64,000 nt of DNA from Chitinophaga sp. CF418 (GCF_900142925.1 NZ_FRCN01000023.1:1-64000); one strand, 5' to 3'. Counted from the first letter of the stretch, positions 10,901-20,162 are shown. Notes: generated by a model from the letters alone, not told the origin. Numbers and translations are program-made.

Positions 10901-12256
10901 GAAAAAGGCAGCGGTACTGCATGTGATTCTACCATCAACAGGAAGTGGGTATTCACCGACGCTTGTGGTAATAGTGACTCTGTAACGCAGGTTATCTATA
11001 TCAAGGATAATACTGCTCCTGTAGTAGTGTACAAACCAGCAAACAAGATAATATCCTGTACGTCTCCTGTTGTATTTGATACTCCAACCTTCTCAGACAA
11101 CTGTGGAAGTGTATCAACAACTTATGAAGATAGGAAAGAAGGTACAGCTTGTCCGTTCAAGTACTTCCGCAAATGGACAGCGAAGGATAAATGCAACAAT
11201 AGTGTAACATTCGAGCAGACTATTACTGTTGCCTGCTGTGCACAATGTGGCTATACTCAGGGCTTCTACGGCAACCCGAATGGTCGTGCATGTACACCGT
11301 CTGGCACAACAATGACTGCTAAACAGATCATGAGTGCTGCCGTCGATGCACAGCCTGGCGATTCTGTTATCTTTGGTCTGAAATCCACTGGTAAGTTCTT
11401 TACATTGTTCCTCGGCGATATCACCAACGACAACATCTTCAAGATGCTGCCTGGAGGTGGTACTCCGCTGGCACTGAAAGGTTACGCAACCTTTAGTAAG
11501 ACGAATACATGGGGTAATGTACCACTGCTGACAAATGCCAGCAATTATGGAAAGATCAATAATATTCTGCTGTCTCAGACAATGTCAATGTTCTTCAACT
11601 TGTACCTGACGCCAACACTGAAGGATCTGCAATTGAAGGGAGATACATTGCTGACAGTGAAACCAATCGCCTGCGGCAGCAATACGCTCAATCAGACAAT
11701 TCAAAAGTTTGTAATACCGCCTAGTGTACTGAACTACCTGATTTCAGTCGGAAAAGCCAACGTGGCTGGCCTGTATGAACTGGCCAATATGTACCTCGGA
11801 GGACAGACAGTACCAGGAGTAACTATTGGAGACGTAAGCAAAGCTGTAGATGCTATTAACAGGGCATTCGATGGTTGCGCAGCCGTTGTTGGCTGGAGCA
11901 GCTCTTCAAGTGTAAATACTGCGAAGGTATCCAGTGTAACAACAGTAGCTCCTGCCACCGATCCTAAGGTAGCAGCACAGGCCAATGAGACTACATTGAA
12001 TGTGACAGTATTCCCGAACCCATACAATGATAAGGTGATATTCCGTTTCGTTGCACCAACTACCGGACAGGTTAAACTGGAAGTTTATAATGTTCTTGGT
12101 CAGCAGATCGGTCAGCTCAACTACGGTATGGTAGACAAGGGTACTCAGCATACAATTGAATATCATGTACCATCTCCTTACAGAGACGTATTATTGTACA
12201 GATTAAATGTAGGTGAACACTTCAGAACTGGTAAAGTAATACCTGCAAAGAAATAG
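7931..12256 (+). CDS. Giant HYR/Ig-like repeat surface protein with T9SS sorting domain
   Basis: 1441 residues. The signal peptide begins MHAVRLLLC and ends TYAQ. Domain order matches the upstream paralogue: N-terminal secreted domain, PKD-like modules, then seven HYR/Ig-like modules (~545-1105; three A+B pairs plus the terminal C module), a non-repeat cysteine-containing domain, and a T9SS type A sorting domain (VFPNPYNDK) in the last ~85 residues. It has exactly one A+B pair fewer than its neighbour, which explains nearly all of the 167-residue length difference. Expected location is the cell surface. No catalytic motif was recognised; a structural or adhesive role is inference. Confidence 0.93.
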   Translation: MHAVRLLLCILRAILQTPRARIALALPLLLFLQQTTYAQSANLDQGANEKASAPVSPVDWINGNLNAQQAHFLEGYSVPYRAILQDLVVDQVYTLVIGFDLRDGGKQALDYITHFQRLEPHNAFGHAAETVDPLLNISGFPPSYFTTTDVYAIPTPSAAGSPVPGQPVTSFTALPGGEKLFTGYNVDITDISYASQGSLTAAHSETVVNITFKALKATAVLAWGGHIASIVDWGKDSSASAISGSPYHMRLKNWIIDGAVVSIGNQDRSLKTDAVFIPPKCEVTGPVNACVETTKLTYVATVDDPTGLTYAWSIIGPNTANAKIVDPTLGTIDVVPIGATFTAGSFSLQLIVTREGLTDTCYLNSHTNPGAPVIISQVIANAGSDQTITNLDVAHLSASATGGDGTYTFTWTPTTGLSDPNIANPDFTPPSTGVFEFVVKADDGQCSDLDTVVITVTEHPKAPCGIDGPSPVCPGSQNQYTGPDPSLVGSYLWSVTGDGTINGVNNIQKVLIDAANHCGAYQLRLIVSTPDGKRKDTCYLDVLIKDTIKPVVSGDVADKNVACAKDVPAAPTVGVTDNCTAELKIETSRDVVDSTCVNKFKIIRKWWATDLCGNTSDTLKQVITVNDDVKPVITADFDKTVNVECLKDIPAPPKPTATDNCGGSIEPVYTEIGSGTKCDSTITRKWVFTDACGNSDSVTQVINIKDDIKPVRSNSKADTTVTCAKDIPAIATVTATDNCDPNPTVYFKQKVVDSTCVNRFKVIRKWWAKDACGNTSDTITQVITVYDDVKPVITADFDKTVNVQCLKDIPAVPKPTATDNCNGDVTPVYSEKGSGTACDSTINRKWVFTDACGNSDSVTQVINIKDDIKPVLSGTADNINVKCAKDIPAAANITATDNCDLKPTVYFKQKVTDSTCVNRFKVTRKWWAVDACGNKSDTLTQLITVYDDVKPVITANFDKTVNIQCPKDIPAVPTPTATDNCNGNIQPVYSEKGSGTACDSTINRKWVFTDACGNSDSVTQVIYIKDNTAPVVVYKPANKIISCTSPVVFDTPTFSDNCGSVSTTYEDRKEGTACPFKYFRKWTAKDKCNNSVTFEQTITVACCAQCGYTQGFYGNPNGRACTPSGTTMTAKQIMSAAVDAQPGDSVIFGLKSTGKFFTLFLGDITNDNIFKMLPGGGTPLALKGYATFSKTNTWGNVPLLTNASNYGKINNILLSQTMSMFFNLYLTPTLKDLQLKGDTLLTVKPIACGSNTLNQTIQKFVIPPSVLNYLISVGKANVAGLYELANMYLGGQTVPGVTIGDVSKAVDAINRAFDGCAAVVGWSSSSSVNTAKVSSVTTVAPATDPKVAAQANETTLNVTVFPNPYNDKVIFRFVAPTTGQVKLEVYNVLGQQIGQLNYGMVDKGTQHTIEYHVPSPYRDVLLYRLNVGEHFRTGKVIPAKK

Positions 12257-12291
12257 TAACCATTTAACCTTCATCTAATAACCCTTCATAC

Positions 12292-12322
12292 AGAGTGCTC
12301 CGGTAACCGGAGCACTCTTTTT
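12292..12322 (+). terminator. Rho-independent terminator after third repeat-protein gene
   Basis: Perfect 13-bp arms AGAGTGCTCCGGT (12292-12304) and ACCGGAGCACTCT (12306-12318), followed by a TTTT run. The remainder of the gap to 12691 shows no gene I would support. Confidence 0.88.
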
Positions 12323-12691
12323 AATGCCTCCCCTCTCTGGTAACGAACAGTCTACTGATCAGCTGGCACTTTGCTGTATTGGGCCCTTATGGGGCTTCTT
12401 TCTACCTTATCGGTCCATTAGGCAACCAGGTTGCCAAACAGAAAGAAAAAAAGAATAAGGCCTGATAGCTGGCATACTCAACATATTGCGGAACCTCTCT
12501 TCTTATAGATGCAGCGTCCTTATTTTTTATCTCCGTTAACTATATTTTTGCCTGCCTTTTCGTACCTTTAATATACCAACTACGATCCAAGCCAAATCGA
12601 GCCAACTACATCGAAACATTACCTCAGGCTTTTCCTTTCCGGATACTTTGTGTACTGACATCACTTTCTTCATCTATTCAACTCCTTAACT

Positions 12692-14899
12692 ATGCGAACA
12701 GCAATTCTACTCCTGTTTCTATCCATTTACAGCGCCTTTAGCTATGCGCAAATCTGCACCACGCCTTATCGTATTGCTGTCTTAGGCTCTTCTACGGCTG
12801 CCGGAATGGGAGCTACCCCTAATCACGGCTGGGTAGCTCTTTATACACAATACCTGAAAAGTATTAACATCAATTATCAGGTATACAACCTGGCCGTAGG
12901 CGGTTATTCTACCTACGAAGTTAATCCAACCGGCTATGTTCCACCAGCTAACCGGCCATATCCCGATACAGCGCATAACATCACCAAAGCTTTATCCTTC
13001 CAGCCAAATGCCATCATTATCAATCTGCCTACCAACGATGTAGGCCGGGGCTATACACTGGCAGAACAGCAAGCCAACTACCAGCGTATTGTCGCCGCAG
13101 CAACTGCACAGGGCGTGCAGGTCTGGGTATGCAGCACTCAGCCACGTAACGACTATACCGCATCGATGGTCGCTAATCTCAAAGCAATGCGCGATTGGAC
13201 CTTCTCCTACTTTGGGAACAAGTCTATCGATTTCTGGACAGGCATGAACCAACCAAATGATTCAATTAAGTGGGCATACAGTTATGGAGATGGTATTCAC
13301 TTTAATGACTCAGGACACTATATATTTTACAGCAGGATGGTTGCCAGGGGCATCCCGCAGACGCTCTGTAATGGCACTCCGCCACCGCCGCAGATACCCG
13401 TTGTGCTGAACAGCTTCACTGTTACAAACAGCACTAATAAACTGCAGCTGAACTGGAGCACAGCTTACGAAAAGAATGTGAAACGTTTCCTCGTACAGCG
13501 AAGTACAGACTCTGTTAATTTCAGTGCCCTCGCTACAGTCACCGCCACGGGAAATGACAGTACAGGACGCTCATACACTTATCTCGACACCGTACTCCGT
13601 AAAGTGAAACAGTTCTACAGGCTGGATGTTATCGTGGCAGACACGCATTATATCTATAGCGCCATTAAATCCGGCATGCCGGATACGGCCTATGGCACGC
13701 CACCGCCACCGCAGATACCTGTTGTGTTGAACAGCTTTACTGTTACGAACAATACCAATAAACTGCAGCTAAACTGGAGCACGGCTTACGAAAAGAATGT
13801 GAAACGTTTCCTCGTACAGCGAAGTACAGACTCTCTTAATTTCAGTGCCCTCGCTACAGTCACATCCACAGGGAATGATAGTACAGGACGTTCATACACA
13901 TACCTGGACACTGTCATCCGTAAAGTGAAACAGTTCTACAGGCTGGATGTTATCGTGGCAGACACGCATTATATCTATAGTGCCATTAAATCCGGCATGC
14001 CGGATACGGCATATGGCACCAACACTTATTTCAATATCACCAATCTCCAGGTACAACCCAGCAAGGATAAACTGCAGATACTCTGGTATAGCAACAATGA
14101 AAAGAGCACCAAACAATTTATCATAGAACACAGCAGTGATTCACTGAACTGGAATGTTGTAGGTACATTGGCCGCGGCAGGCAACTACCCGGGTTCCCGC
14201 TTCTACAACTTCCTTGATCCTACTATCTATTACCGGCTGCAATACTACCGGCTGAACATGGTAACCACCAGCAACCTTCACTTCTTCAGCGCTGTTGTAA
14301 AAGGCATGCCTGATACCATGTATACCCAACCTTTCCGGATCGCCACTTTCACCGTTACGCTGCAGCAGACCAAAGCACAGCTCAACTGGACCACGAGTGC
14401 GGAGAAAAACACGAAGAACTTTACCATTGAACGCAGTAGAGACTCACTGACATGGCAAGCCATCGGTACTGTTAATGCGGCCAGCAATTCAAGCACTACC
14501 CGCTCCTACAGCTTCCGTGATACCGCTACGCTGACAGGCACTGTTTATTATCGCCTCAACATGCTGACACATGATAACAGGCGCTTCTTCAGTAAAGTGG
14601 TAAAATTCACTTTCCCCGGATCACTCACTATGGGTACCCGGCGGTCGCCTCTTCTCCCTTACACAGGCGTATCAGAACCGGTACGACTGGCGCCTAATCC
14701 TATACAGGAAAGCAGCCGGCTGCTCGGACTACCTCCAGGTAATCATGTTGTCAGGATCTTCGACTTCTCCGGCCGGCAGATCTATTTCAACCCACAGTTC
14801 CAGGCAGGAAAGACAATAGAAGCCCGTCGCTGGACACGCGGTGTCTATCTTATCATCATAGATGAAGGAACATACCGGTTAAGAATTATCAAACAGTAA
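12692..14899 (+). CDS. Secreted SGNH/GDSL-type hydrolase with four C-terminal beta repeats and sorting tail
   Basis: 735 residues with a signal peptide ending SYAQ. The N-terminal ~230 residues show SGNH hydrolase blocks: LGSSTAAG (nucleophile serine), a glycine block LAVGGYS, an asparagine block LPTNDVG, and DGIHFNDSGH carrying the catalytic Asp/His. Family members are esterases or lipases on acylated carbohydrates or lipids; the substrate here is unknown. After a PPPPQIP linker come two nearly identical ~107-residue fibronectin/Ig-like repeats (DNA repeats starting near 13376 and 13697), then two diverged copies, and a C-terminal T9SS-like tail (LAPNPIQESS) ending in an RLRIIKQ strand. The gene is monocistronic and ends in a strong terminator. 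Confidence 0.88.
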   Translation: MRTAILLLFLSIYSAFSYAQICTTPYRIAVLGSSTAAGMGATPNHGWVALYTQYLKSININYQVYNLAVGGYSTYEVNPTGYVPPANRPYPDTAHNITKALSFQPNAIIINLPTNDVGRGYTLAEQQANYQRIVAAATAQGVQVWVCSTQPRNDYTASMVANLKAMRDWTFSYFGNKSIDFWTGMNQPNDSIKWAYSYGDGIHFNDSGHYIFYSRMVARGIPQTLCNGTPPPPQIPVVLNSFTVTNSTNKLQLNWSTAYEKNVKRFLVQRSTDSVNFSALATVTATGNDSTGRSYTYLDTVLRKVKQFYRLDVIVADTHYIYSAIKSGMPDTAYGTPPPPQIPVVLNSFTVTNNTNKLQLNWSTAYEKNVKRFLVQRSTDSLNFSALATVTSTGNDSTGRSYTYLDTVIRKVKQFYRLDVIVADTHYIYSAIKSGMPDTAYGTNTYFNITNLQVQPSKDKLQILWYSNNEKSTKQFIIEHSSDSLNWNVVGTLAAAGNYPGSRFYNFLDPTIYYRLQYYRLNMVTTSNLHFFSAVVKGMPDTMYTQPFRIATFTVTLQQTKAQLNWTTSAEKNTKNFTIERSRDSLTWQAIGTVNAASNSSTTRSYSFRDTATLTGTVYYRLNMLTHDNRRFFSKVVKFTFPGSLTMGTRRSPLLPYTGVSEPVRLAPNPIQESSRLLGLPPGNHVVRIFDFSGRQIYFNPQFQAGKTIEARRWTRGVYLIIIDEGTYRLRIIKQ
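13376..14018 (+). repeat. Direct repeat (two copies, 321-bp period) inside the SGNH hydrolase gene
   Basis: Copies start at about 13376 and 13697 and both encode a PPPPQIPVVLNSFTVTN start and an IKSGMPDTAYG end. DNA is almost identical between copies, which indicates recent internal duplication. Confidence 0.88.
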
Positions 14900-14916
14900 C
14901 AAATCCCTTTCGTAGG

Positions 14917-14946
14917 AAAAAGGCGTTCGCTCTGAACGCCTTTTTT
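14917..14946 (+). terminator. Rho-independent terminator after the SGNH hydrolase gene
   Basis: Arms AAAAAGGCGTTC (14917-14928) and GAACGCCTTTTTT (from 14934) with a five-base loop and a T run, 18 bases past the stop. Confidence 0.9.
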
Positions 14947-15004
14947 GTTATTTTCACTCCTGACAAAGCTATAGGGGCTGGAGACATACTGCCACTGCAA
15001 AATT

Positions 15005-16240
15005 ATGACCTTGGAAATCAAACTCGGATTAAAAGAGAACTGGAAGCAATTCTCCCTGCTGGTACTGATAAACATGTTCGTGGGTGGTATGGTAGGATTG
15101 GAAAGAACAGTAGTGCCATTGGTGGGGACAGAAGAGTTTAAGATAGGATCTGACCTGCTGATATTTTCGTTCATCATCGCTTTTGGCGTTGTAAAAGCCT
15201 TCACCAACCTGGTCTCAGGGGTCCTTGCCGACAGGTATACCCGTAAAAGGATATTGATCTTTGGATGGTTAGCCGGTCTTCCCGTTCCCTTTCTGCTGGC
15301 ATGGGGACCGACCTGGAACTGGATCATTGCCGCCAACATATTATTAGGTATCAGCCAGGGACTGGCCTGGTCTATGACCGTGAATATGAAAATTGATCTT
15401 GTCGGTCCCCGGAAGAGAGGTCTTGCCATGGGGCTCAATGAAGCCGCCGGTTATGGCGCCGTTGGGCTGACCGCGCTGCTCACCGGTTATCTCGCTTCCC
15501 GTTATGGTCTTAGACCTCAGCCATTCTATATTGGTATTCTTTATACAGTTGCCGGCCTGGTGTTGTCTGTGTTTGTGGTCAGGGACACACGTAAACATGC
15601 ACAATTGGAATCAGCGCTGCATCAAACAGTCTCTTCGGTTCACAAGCCTGATTTACTATGGGTATTTAAGGAAACTTCTTTCCGGAATAAGAATCTTTTT
15701 GCCGTTTCACAGGCGGGTCTGATCAACAACCTGAACGATGGTATGTCATGGGGTGTTTTCCCTTTGTTGTTTTTATCTGCCGGTGTTAGTCTGCAAGGTG
15801 TAGGATGGATAAAGGCCGTCTATCCCGTTGTCTGGGGGGTGGGTCAGATCATAACCGGCCCACTTGCGGATCGTATAGGGAGAAAGCCGCTTATCGTATG
15901 GGGGATGATCATACAGGCGTTGGGGCATGTGGTGATCGGTGTTGAAATGTTGCCGCCATTTGCTTCCGGCATATCAGGATCTATCCTGCTAGGCGCGGGA
16001 ACCGCAATGGTATATCCATCCTTGTTGGCGGCAGTAAGCGATGTTGCCCATCCTTCATGGCGGGCCTCTTCATTAGGGGTATACCGCTTCTGGCGGGATA
16101 TAGGTTACGCTGTGGGGGCTGTCATGTCGGGAGTTGTGGCGAATATGCTGGGTTTGATCTGGGCGGTACATGTAGCAGGGGCAATTACGTTTTTGTCCGG
16201 TATTTTTGTGTGGGTGCGGATGAAGGAGACGGTGAGATAA
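15005..16240 (+). CDS. Major facilitator superfamily transporter
   Basis: 411 residues with about twelve hydrophobic segments. The loop motif GVLADRYTRKR after TM2 and the corresponding GPLADRIGRKP in the second half are the classic MFS motif A, so this is an inner-membrane secondary transporter. The closest impression is of drug or small-molecule exporters of the DHA1 type, but the substrate cannot be told from sequence. It stands alone between a terminator and the S41 peptidase gene. Confidence 0.88.
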   Translation: MTLEIKLGLKENWKQFSLLVLINMFVGGMVGLERTVVPLVGTEEFKIGSDLLIFSFIIAFGVVKAFTNLVSGVLADRYTRKRILIFGWLAGLPVPFLLAWGPTWNWIIAANILLGISQGLAWSMTVNMKIDLVGPRKRGLAMGLNEAAGYGAVGLTALLTGYLASRYGLRPQPFYIGILYTVAGLVLSVFVVRDTRKHAQLESALHQTVSSVHKPDLLWVFKETSFRNKNLFAVSQAGLINNLNDGMSWGVFPLLFLSAGVSLQGVGWIKAVYPVVWGVGQIITGPLADRIGRKPLIVWGMIIQALGHVVIGVEMLPPFASGISGSILLGAGTAMVYPSLLAAVSDVAHPSWRASSLGVYRFWRDIGYAVGAVMSGVVANMLGLIWAVHVAGAITFLSGIFVWVRMKETVR

Positions 16241-16341
16241 CATGACCTGTTGCCATTAAAACAACTACGGGAGTATAAAATTATTCTTTCTCAGCATCCC
16301 GCAAAATCAGTTTATCTTATATCCCGTATTTTAAAGTTACC

Positions 16342-17865
16342 ATGTTCTACCCAATGAGAAGACACCATTTCCACTTTATCCTTGCCATCATCCTCTTTTC
16401 CTGTAAGCAGCCATCAAAACAGCAGGAGAACCCTTTTACTTCTGCAACGTTCAAGTCTCTGCCTAAATACCCCTCAGAAGGGCTTCTAAGCGATTTCGAC
16501 CTGCTTGTTAACAGCCTGAAAGAGGGACATACCGGCATATACTGGTATTCTTCCGCAAAATCGTTTGACAGCCTGGTAAGCGTTCAACGTGCAATGATAA
16601 AAGACAGTATGAACGGGTTTCAGTTTTATAACATCGTTGCCCCGATCGTAGCTTTTACGAAAGAAGACCATTGTGATATCAGCCTCTCTGATGAACTGAA
16701 AGCCTTTCAGCGGCAGCAAGGAAAGTTTCTGCCATTGTCTGTACTCAATTCCGGTGACGATGCCTTTATTTTAAGTGATACGGTATCCGGTCATGCCTTC
16801 AAAGGAGCACGTATTGTTGAGATCAACGGATTACCCATTAAAACGATCAAAGAAAAGATTTATAAGACATTCGGATCAGATGGTAATATTATGAGTTCGA
16901 AGATCGTCTTCCTGGATGGGATCCGCCTTGCTGTTGAATACGCAAAGGTAATGGGACAACCGGACAGCTTTAATATAACGGTAGTGTACCCGTCAAGCGA
17001 AAAGCAGGAAACAGTGTCAGTCAAGCCAGTAACATTTAAAACACTTAAGGCTATTGAAACAAGCGTGAATGTTGCTTATCATACGGATACAAGTAACCTA
17101 CCTGCATCATTTAAGTGTCTTGATGGAAATACTGCGCAGCTTACCTTTAAAACCTTCAGCAACAGCAACTTTCGCAAGCATAGTATGAATTTCCGGCAGT
17201 TCACGGATTCCTGTTTTAATATCCTGCTAAATGCTGAAGTTGATATCCTGATTATTGATATGCGTGAAAATGGCGGCGGTTCTGAAGGAAATGAGGACTA
17301 TCTCTTCTCCTGGCTCACTGACAAGCCATATATCAAATATGACAGTGTAGAATTATCCCGGTTTGCATTCAGTTTCATCAACTATACAGATTATGCCAAA
17401 GACAGCGACAGAATTGATCTATATAAAGAATTGCGTTATGAAAACGAATTGACTGGCAGTGGGAGAATATTACGCAGAAAAGGGATCTATACCCCGACAC
17501 CTCCGAGAGCGCATCCGTTCAAAGGCCACCTGTATATTCTTACAAGTGGCTGGACATATTCCGGAGGGGCAGAATTCTGCAGCCTCGTGCGGGAACATAC
17601 GAATGCCGTGTTTGTCGGCCAGGAAACCGGTGGCGGCTATTATGGCAATACCAGCGGCACTTTACTGGAGCTTACCCTCCCGGTGACAAAGCTCAGCATC
17701 TCCATCCCCATACTCAAATTTAACTTGGCTGTACATAAAGGTATTCCCGGTCATGGCGTGATTCCGGACTTTGAAGTCAAGCCCTCTTTTGAGGCTTTTA
17801 GTAAAGGTATTGATCAGGAATTAGAGCAGGCGCTCTCTGTGACGCCGGCGGTAGAAATCAAATGA
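16342..17865 (+). CDS. S41 (C-terminal processing/tricorn-like) peptidase lipoprotein
   Basis: 507 residues. The N-terminus is a lipoprotein signal: hydrophobic segment then LFSC-KQ, with the lipobox cysteine near residue 21. A second in-frame ATG at 16354 gives an equally good signal, so the start is uncertain by four codons. The C-terminal half carries S41 signatures: DMRENGGGSEG (oxyanion/backbone region) and TSGWTYSGGAEF, where the serine before GGAE is the expected nucleophile, followed by GQETGGGYYG. Family members cleave proteins in the periplasm. No PDZ domain is obvious; the N-terminal ~250 residues are a variable domain. No operon partner is evident. Confidence 0.86.
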   Translation: MFYPMRRHHFHFILAIILFSCKQPSKQQENPFTSATFKSLPKYPSEGLLSDFDLLVNSLKEGHTGIYWYSSAKSFDSLVSVQRAMIKDSMNGFQFYNIVAPIVAFTKEDHCDISLSDELKAFQRQQGKFLPLSVLNSGDDAFILSDTVSGHAFKGARIVEINGLPIKTIKEKIYKTFGSDGNIMSSKIVFLDGIRLAVEYAKVMGQPDSFNITVVYPSSEKQETVSVKPVTFKTLKAIETSVNVAYHTDTSNLPASFKCLDGNTAQLTFKTFSNSNFRKHSMNFRQFTDSCFNILLNAEVDILIIDMRENGGGSEGNEDYLFSWLTDKPYIKYDSVELSRFAFSFINYTDYAKDSDRIDLYKELRYENELTGSGRILRRKGIYTPTPPRAHPFKGHLYILTSGWTYSGGAEFCSLVREHTNAVFVGQETGGGYYGNTSGTLLELTLPVTKLSISIPILKFNLAVHKGIPGHGVIPDFEVKPSFEAFSKGIDQELEQALSVTPAVEIK

Positions 17866-17872
17866 GCGATTG

Positions 17873-18634
17873 TCATTCTGCTATTGTAGCCGGTTGATGC
17901 AAAATCGCATTTTCTCCCTTGTAAATTGTCAGCTCTGCGGGAGGATCGTCGTAATTTGCTCCCAGTAGCGTGACCGAACAACTATAAACATAGCCGTTAT
18001 TTTTGAACTCATATCTGTGGTTACCTCCGGTACCTTCAAATATAACTTCTCCATTTTCTATGATGAGGTCCGGCTTATCGTTCTGTTTATTTTTTAAAGA
18101 CCAGGAAGCGTACCGATAATGTCCATCGGCCATCTCATCAATCCTGATCCTGAATTTTCCTGTTTCCAGCAGACATACCGGCCGCTTGAAGTCCTTTATG
18201 GATGTGTGTACCAGGCTCCTTTCTTTATCTATCAGTAGGCCCTTCTTTTGGCTTTCAACCGCTGATTGATAATTCACCGCGATCAGCTTGCCTTCTTCAT
18301 TCAGCCATAGCTGTCCGTTACGCAGCATTAATCCACGCCAGCCCATCTTTGACCAATCCTTGTCAGGGACAGACGTTACAATCGACTTTACCAGTGAGTC
18401 ATCAAACACTTCATTATACCTGCTTAAAAGCTCCTGTTTGTTCTTTATCGGCGGAAGAGGGTATTGTCTTTTTAATGGAAAAACGATCTTCTTAGATAAT
18501 CCGTCTTTATCCTGTTGCTTTATACAGGTGATAAAATCGGAAATAAGCTTTTGATACTCTACAGTCCCTGTCTGGCTAAAGGCAGGAAGGAAATATAGCG
18601 TTAACAGCAATATGACGATGAATGGCTTTTTCAT
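17873..18634 (-). CDS. Secreted protein of unknown function
   Basis: 253 residues from the ATG at 18634, which places a clean signal peptide (MKKPFIVILLL... ending AFSQ) at the N-terminus; the longer frame from 18667 would add eleven residues. The mature part starts with an NTF2-like helical stretch (YQKLISDFITCIKQQDKDGL) and ends in beta-rich sequence with aromatic residues. I do not recognise a catalytic motif. The 3' end converges on the S41 peptidase gene with seven bases between the stops. Confidence 0.75.
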   Translation of the reverse strand: MKKPFIVILLLTLYFLPAFSQTGTVEYQKLISDFITCIKQQDKDGLSKKIVFPLKRQYPLPPIKNKQELLSRYNEVFDDSLVKSIVTSVPDKDWSKMGWRGLMLRNGQLWLNEEGKLIAVNYQSAVESQKKGLLIDKERSLVHTSIKDFKRPVCLLETGKFRIRIDEMADGHYRYASWSLKNKQNDKPDLIIENGEVIFEGTGGNHRYEFKNNGYVYSCSVTLLGANYDDPPAELTIYKGENAILHQPATIAE

Positions 18635-18708
18635 TTGATTAGAATCGTTTGCAGGCAAAGATACCAAAACGCTAATGTCTTTACGCCGCGGGTATTTTTT
18701 TCCATTTT

Positions 18709-19047
18709 GTGCGTCCCAAAGACCTATTCATGCAGGATATTCTTTCTAAAGTAAGGCCTATTGAAAGATATAGGGTGCTTAGTAACACCTATCGGGGTGA
18801 TAATTCACTGGGAGATTATTCGTACGAAATGGTACTTCTAACGTTCAAAGGGCCTGGTTACAGTCCGGTTTACTTTACCCGGCACCTTCTGTCGCCTCTT
18901 CCGATCAAGTCCAAGTCAAGTCCTATTGATGTTCTATTGAAATTCGATTATATCAGCTCACTTAAGGCTTATTATAAGGGCATAATAATAGCCTTAGAGG
19001 ATATCGAAGTGCCCCTTTTATTCCTTTATAATGCCGATAAAGAATAG
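18709..19047 (+). CDS. Small protein of unknown function
   Basis: 112 residues from a GTG at 18709, or 105 from the ATG at 18730. Composition looks protein-like (MQDILSKVRPIERYRVLSN, then FKGPGYSPVYFTRHLLSPL) and soluble, with no signal peptide. No family recognised. It starts 74 bases from the divergent secreted-protein gene. Start codon and reality are uncertain. Confidence 0.45.
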   Translation: MRPKDLFMQDILSKVRPIERYRVLSNTYRGDNSLGDYSYEMVLLTFKGPGYSPVYFTRHLLSPLPIKSKSSPIDVLLKFDYISSLKAYYKGIIIALEDIEVPLLFLYNADKE

Positions 19048-19129
19048 AATCTCGATCGAACAAAGAAGCTAACTATCAGCTTCTTAATGCCAATTTTTCC
19101 GTAAATTGAACAATAATCTATTGCATGTT

Positions 19130-20095
19130 ATGGCCCAAAACTTCAACATTCTTACCCAGGGTCTTTCCGGTCATGTCGGAGACCTTATCTATTACGAGCG
19201 GAACGGCAAACAATTCTGCCGTAAGATGCCCCAGTATGGCCCGGATAGTATGTCCGCCGCCAGCAAACAAAGCAGCCGCGAATTTGCAAAGGCCAGTAAG
19301 GCCGCAAAATCGATCCGTTCTGCCCTGAACGGTATATGGCAGCCAGCCCAGGACGAAACGACTGTATACAGGCTAAATAAGGCCGTTTATGCGGCACTGA
19401 GAGAGGATGTCCTGCATCCACGGGGGAAACGCGTATTCACAGCTGCCGCATTACATCAGCATCTGAAAGATTTCCGGTATAACAAAAAAGCTGTCATGAC
19501 CATTGGTGGAATAGATACCATACGTCAGGAGAATGGCAACGTGATATTAAAATTGCCCACTAACTGGCAAAACTGGCTGAAACCGCCTAAAGATGCCCGT
19601 TATATACAGCTCCAGGCAGTAGCACTGGATATGGACTTTGAGCAGCATACCTGCCCCGGTAGCACGACAGCCGCCAGCTGCGTGCCCTTGGGAGAAAAAC
19701 AACATACCCTGTTGCTGCCAGTTACACCTGTCAGGGCAACCGCTACGATCGTTCTTTTACAGATCCGTTTTCTGCATACCAATACAGGTATTCAGGCCAC
19801 CGGTACCGCCAGCAGTGAGCAGGCATTTGTAACAGCAGTACTGGAACCGGTATTACCATTGGTAGAAAAGACAAAGCATCCGCAGCAAGCTGCCAAAACA
19901 TCCAGAATTGCAAAGAAAAGCCGCTCCGCAGCGGATATACTGCGAGTTGACAGCCGGCAACAGGAAAGACCTATGCTCACCTCTGGAGAGAAGGCCAAAG
20001 AACAGTTTATTCAAAAAGAATTGGCAAATGTGCATGAAGAGGGGCCTCCTCTAACAGTCTTTCATCAATATAACTGTGACCAGTTCCTGGTCTGA
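19130..20095 (+). CDS. Conserved-looking protein of unknown function
   Basis: 321 residues from the ATG at 19130 (MAQNFNILTQG); the frame extends to a TTG at 19106. No signal peptide or membrane segment. The N-terminal ~110 residues are basic and alanine/serine/lysine-rich (FCRKMPQYGPDSMSAASKQSS, AKASKAAKSIRSAL). The middle (~130-250) is predicted beta, and the C-terminus is again basic (KTSRIAKKSRSA). The N-terminal GLSGHVGDLIYYERNGKQ looks like a structured start. I do not recognise the family; a DNA- or polyanion-binding role is only suggested by charge. Confidence 0.7.
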   Translation: MAQNFNILTQGLSGHVGDLIYYERNGKQFCRKMPQYGPDSMSAASKQSSREFAKASKAAKSIRSALNGIWQPAQDETTVYRLNKAVYAALREDVLHPRGKRVFTAAALHQHLKDFRYNKKAVMTIGGIDTIRQENGNVILKLPTNWQNWLKPPKDARYIQLQAVALDMDFEQHTCPGSTTAASCVPLGEKQHTLLLPVTPVRATATIVLLQIRFLHTNTGIQATGTASSEQAFVTAVLEPVLPLVEKTKHPQQAAKTSRIAKKSRSAADILRVDSRQQERPMLTSGEKAKEQFIQKELANVHEEGPPLTVFHQYNCDQFLV

Positions 20096-20131
20096 TCAAC
20101 TCAATTTTGTTTAGATACCTACAAAGGAAAA

Positions 20132-20162
20132 GCCGCTCTGAGAGCGGCCTTATAATTCTTTT
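20132..20162. terminator. Hairpin between convergent genes, possible bidirectional terminator
   Basis: Arms GCCGCTC (20132-20138) and GAGCGGC (20142-20148) with a three-base loop. The flanks are T-rich on the + side (TTATAATTCTTTT) and on the complementary side (TTTTCCTTTG). It sits between the 3' ends of convergent genes. Confidence 0.5.
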
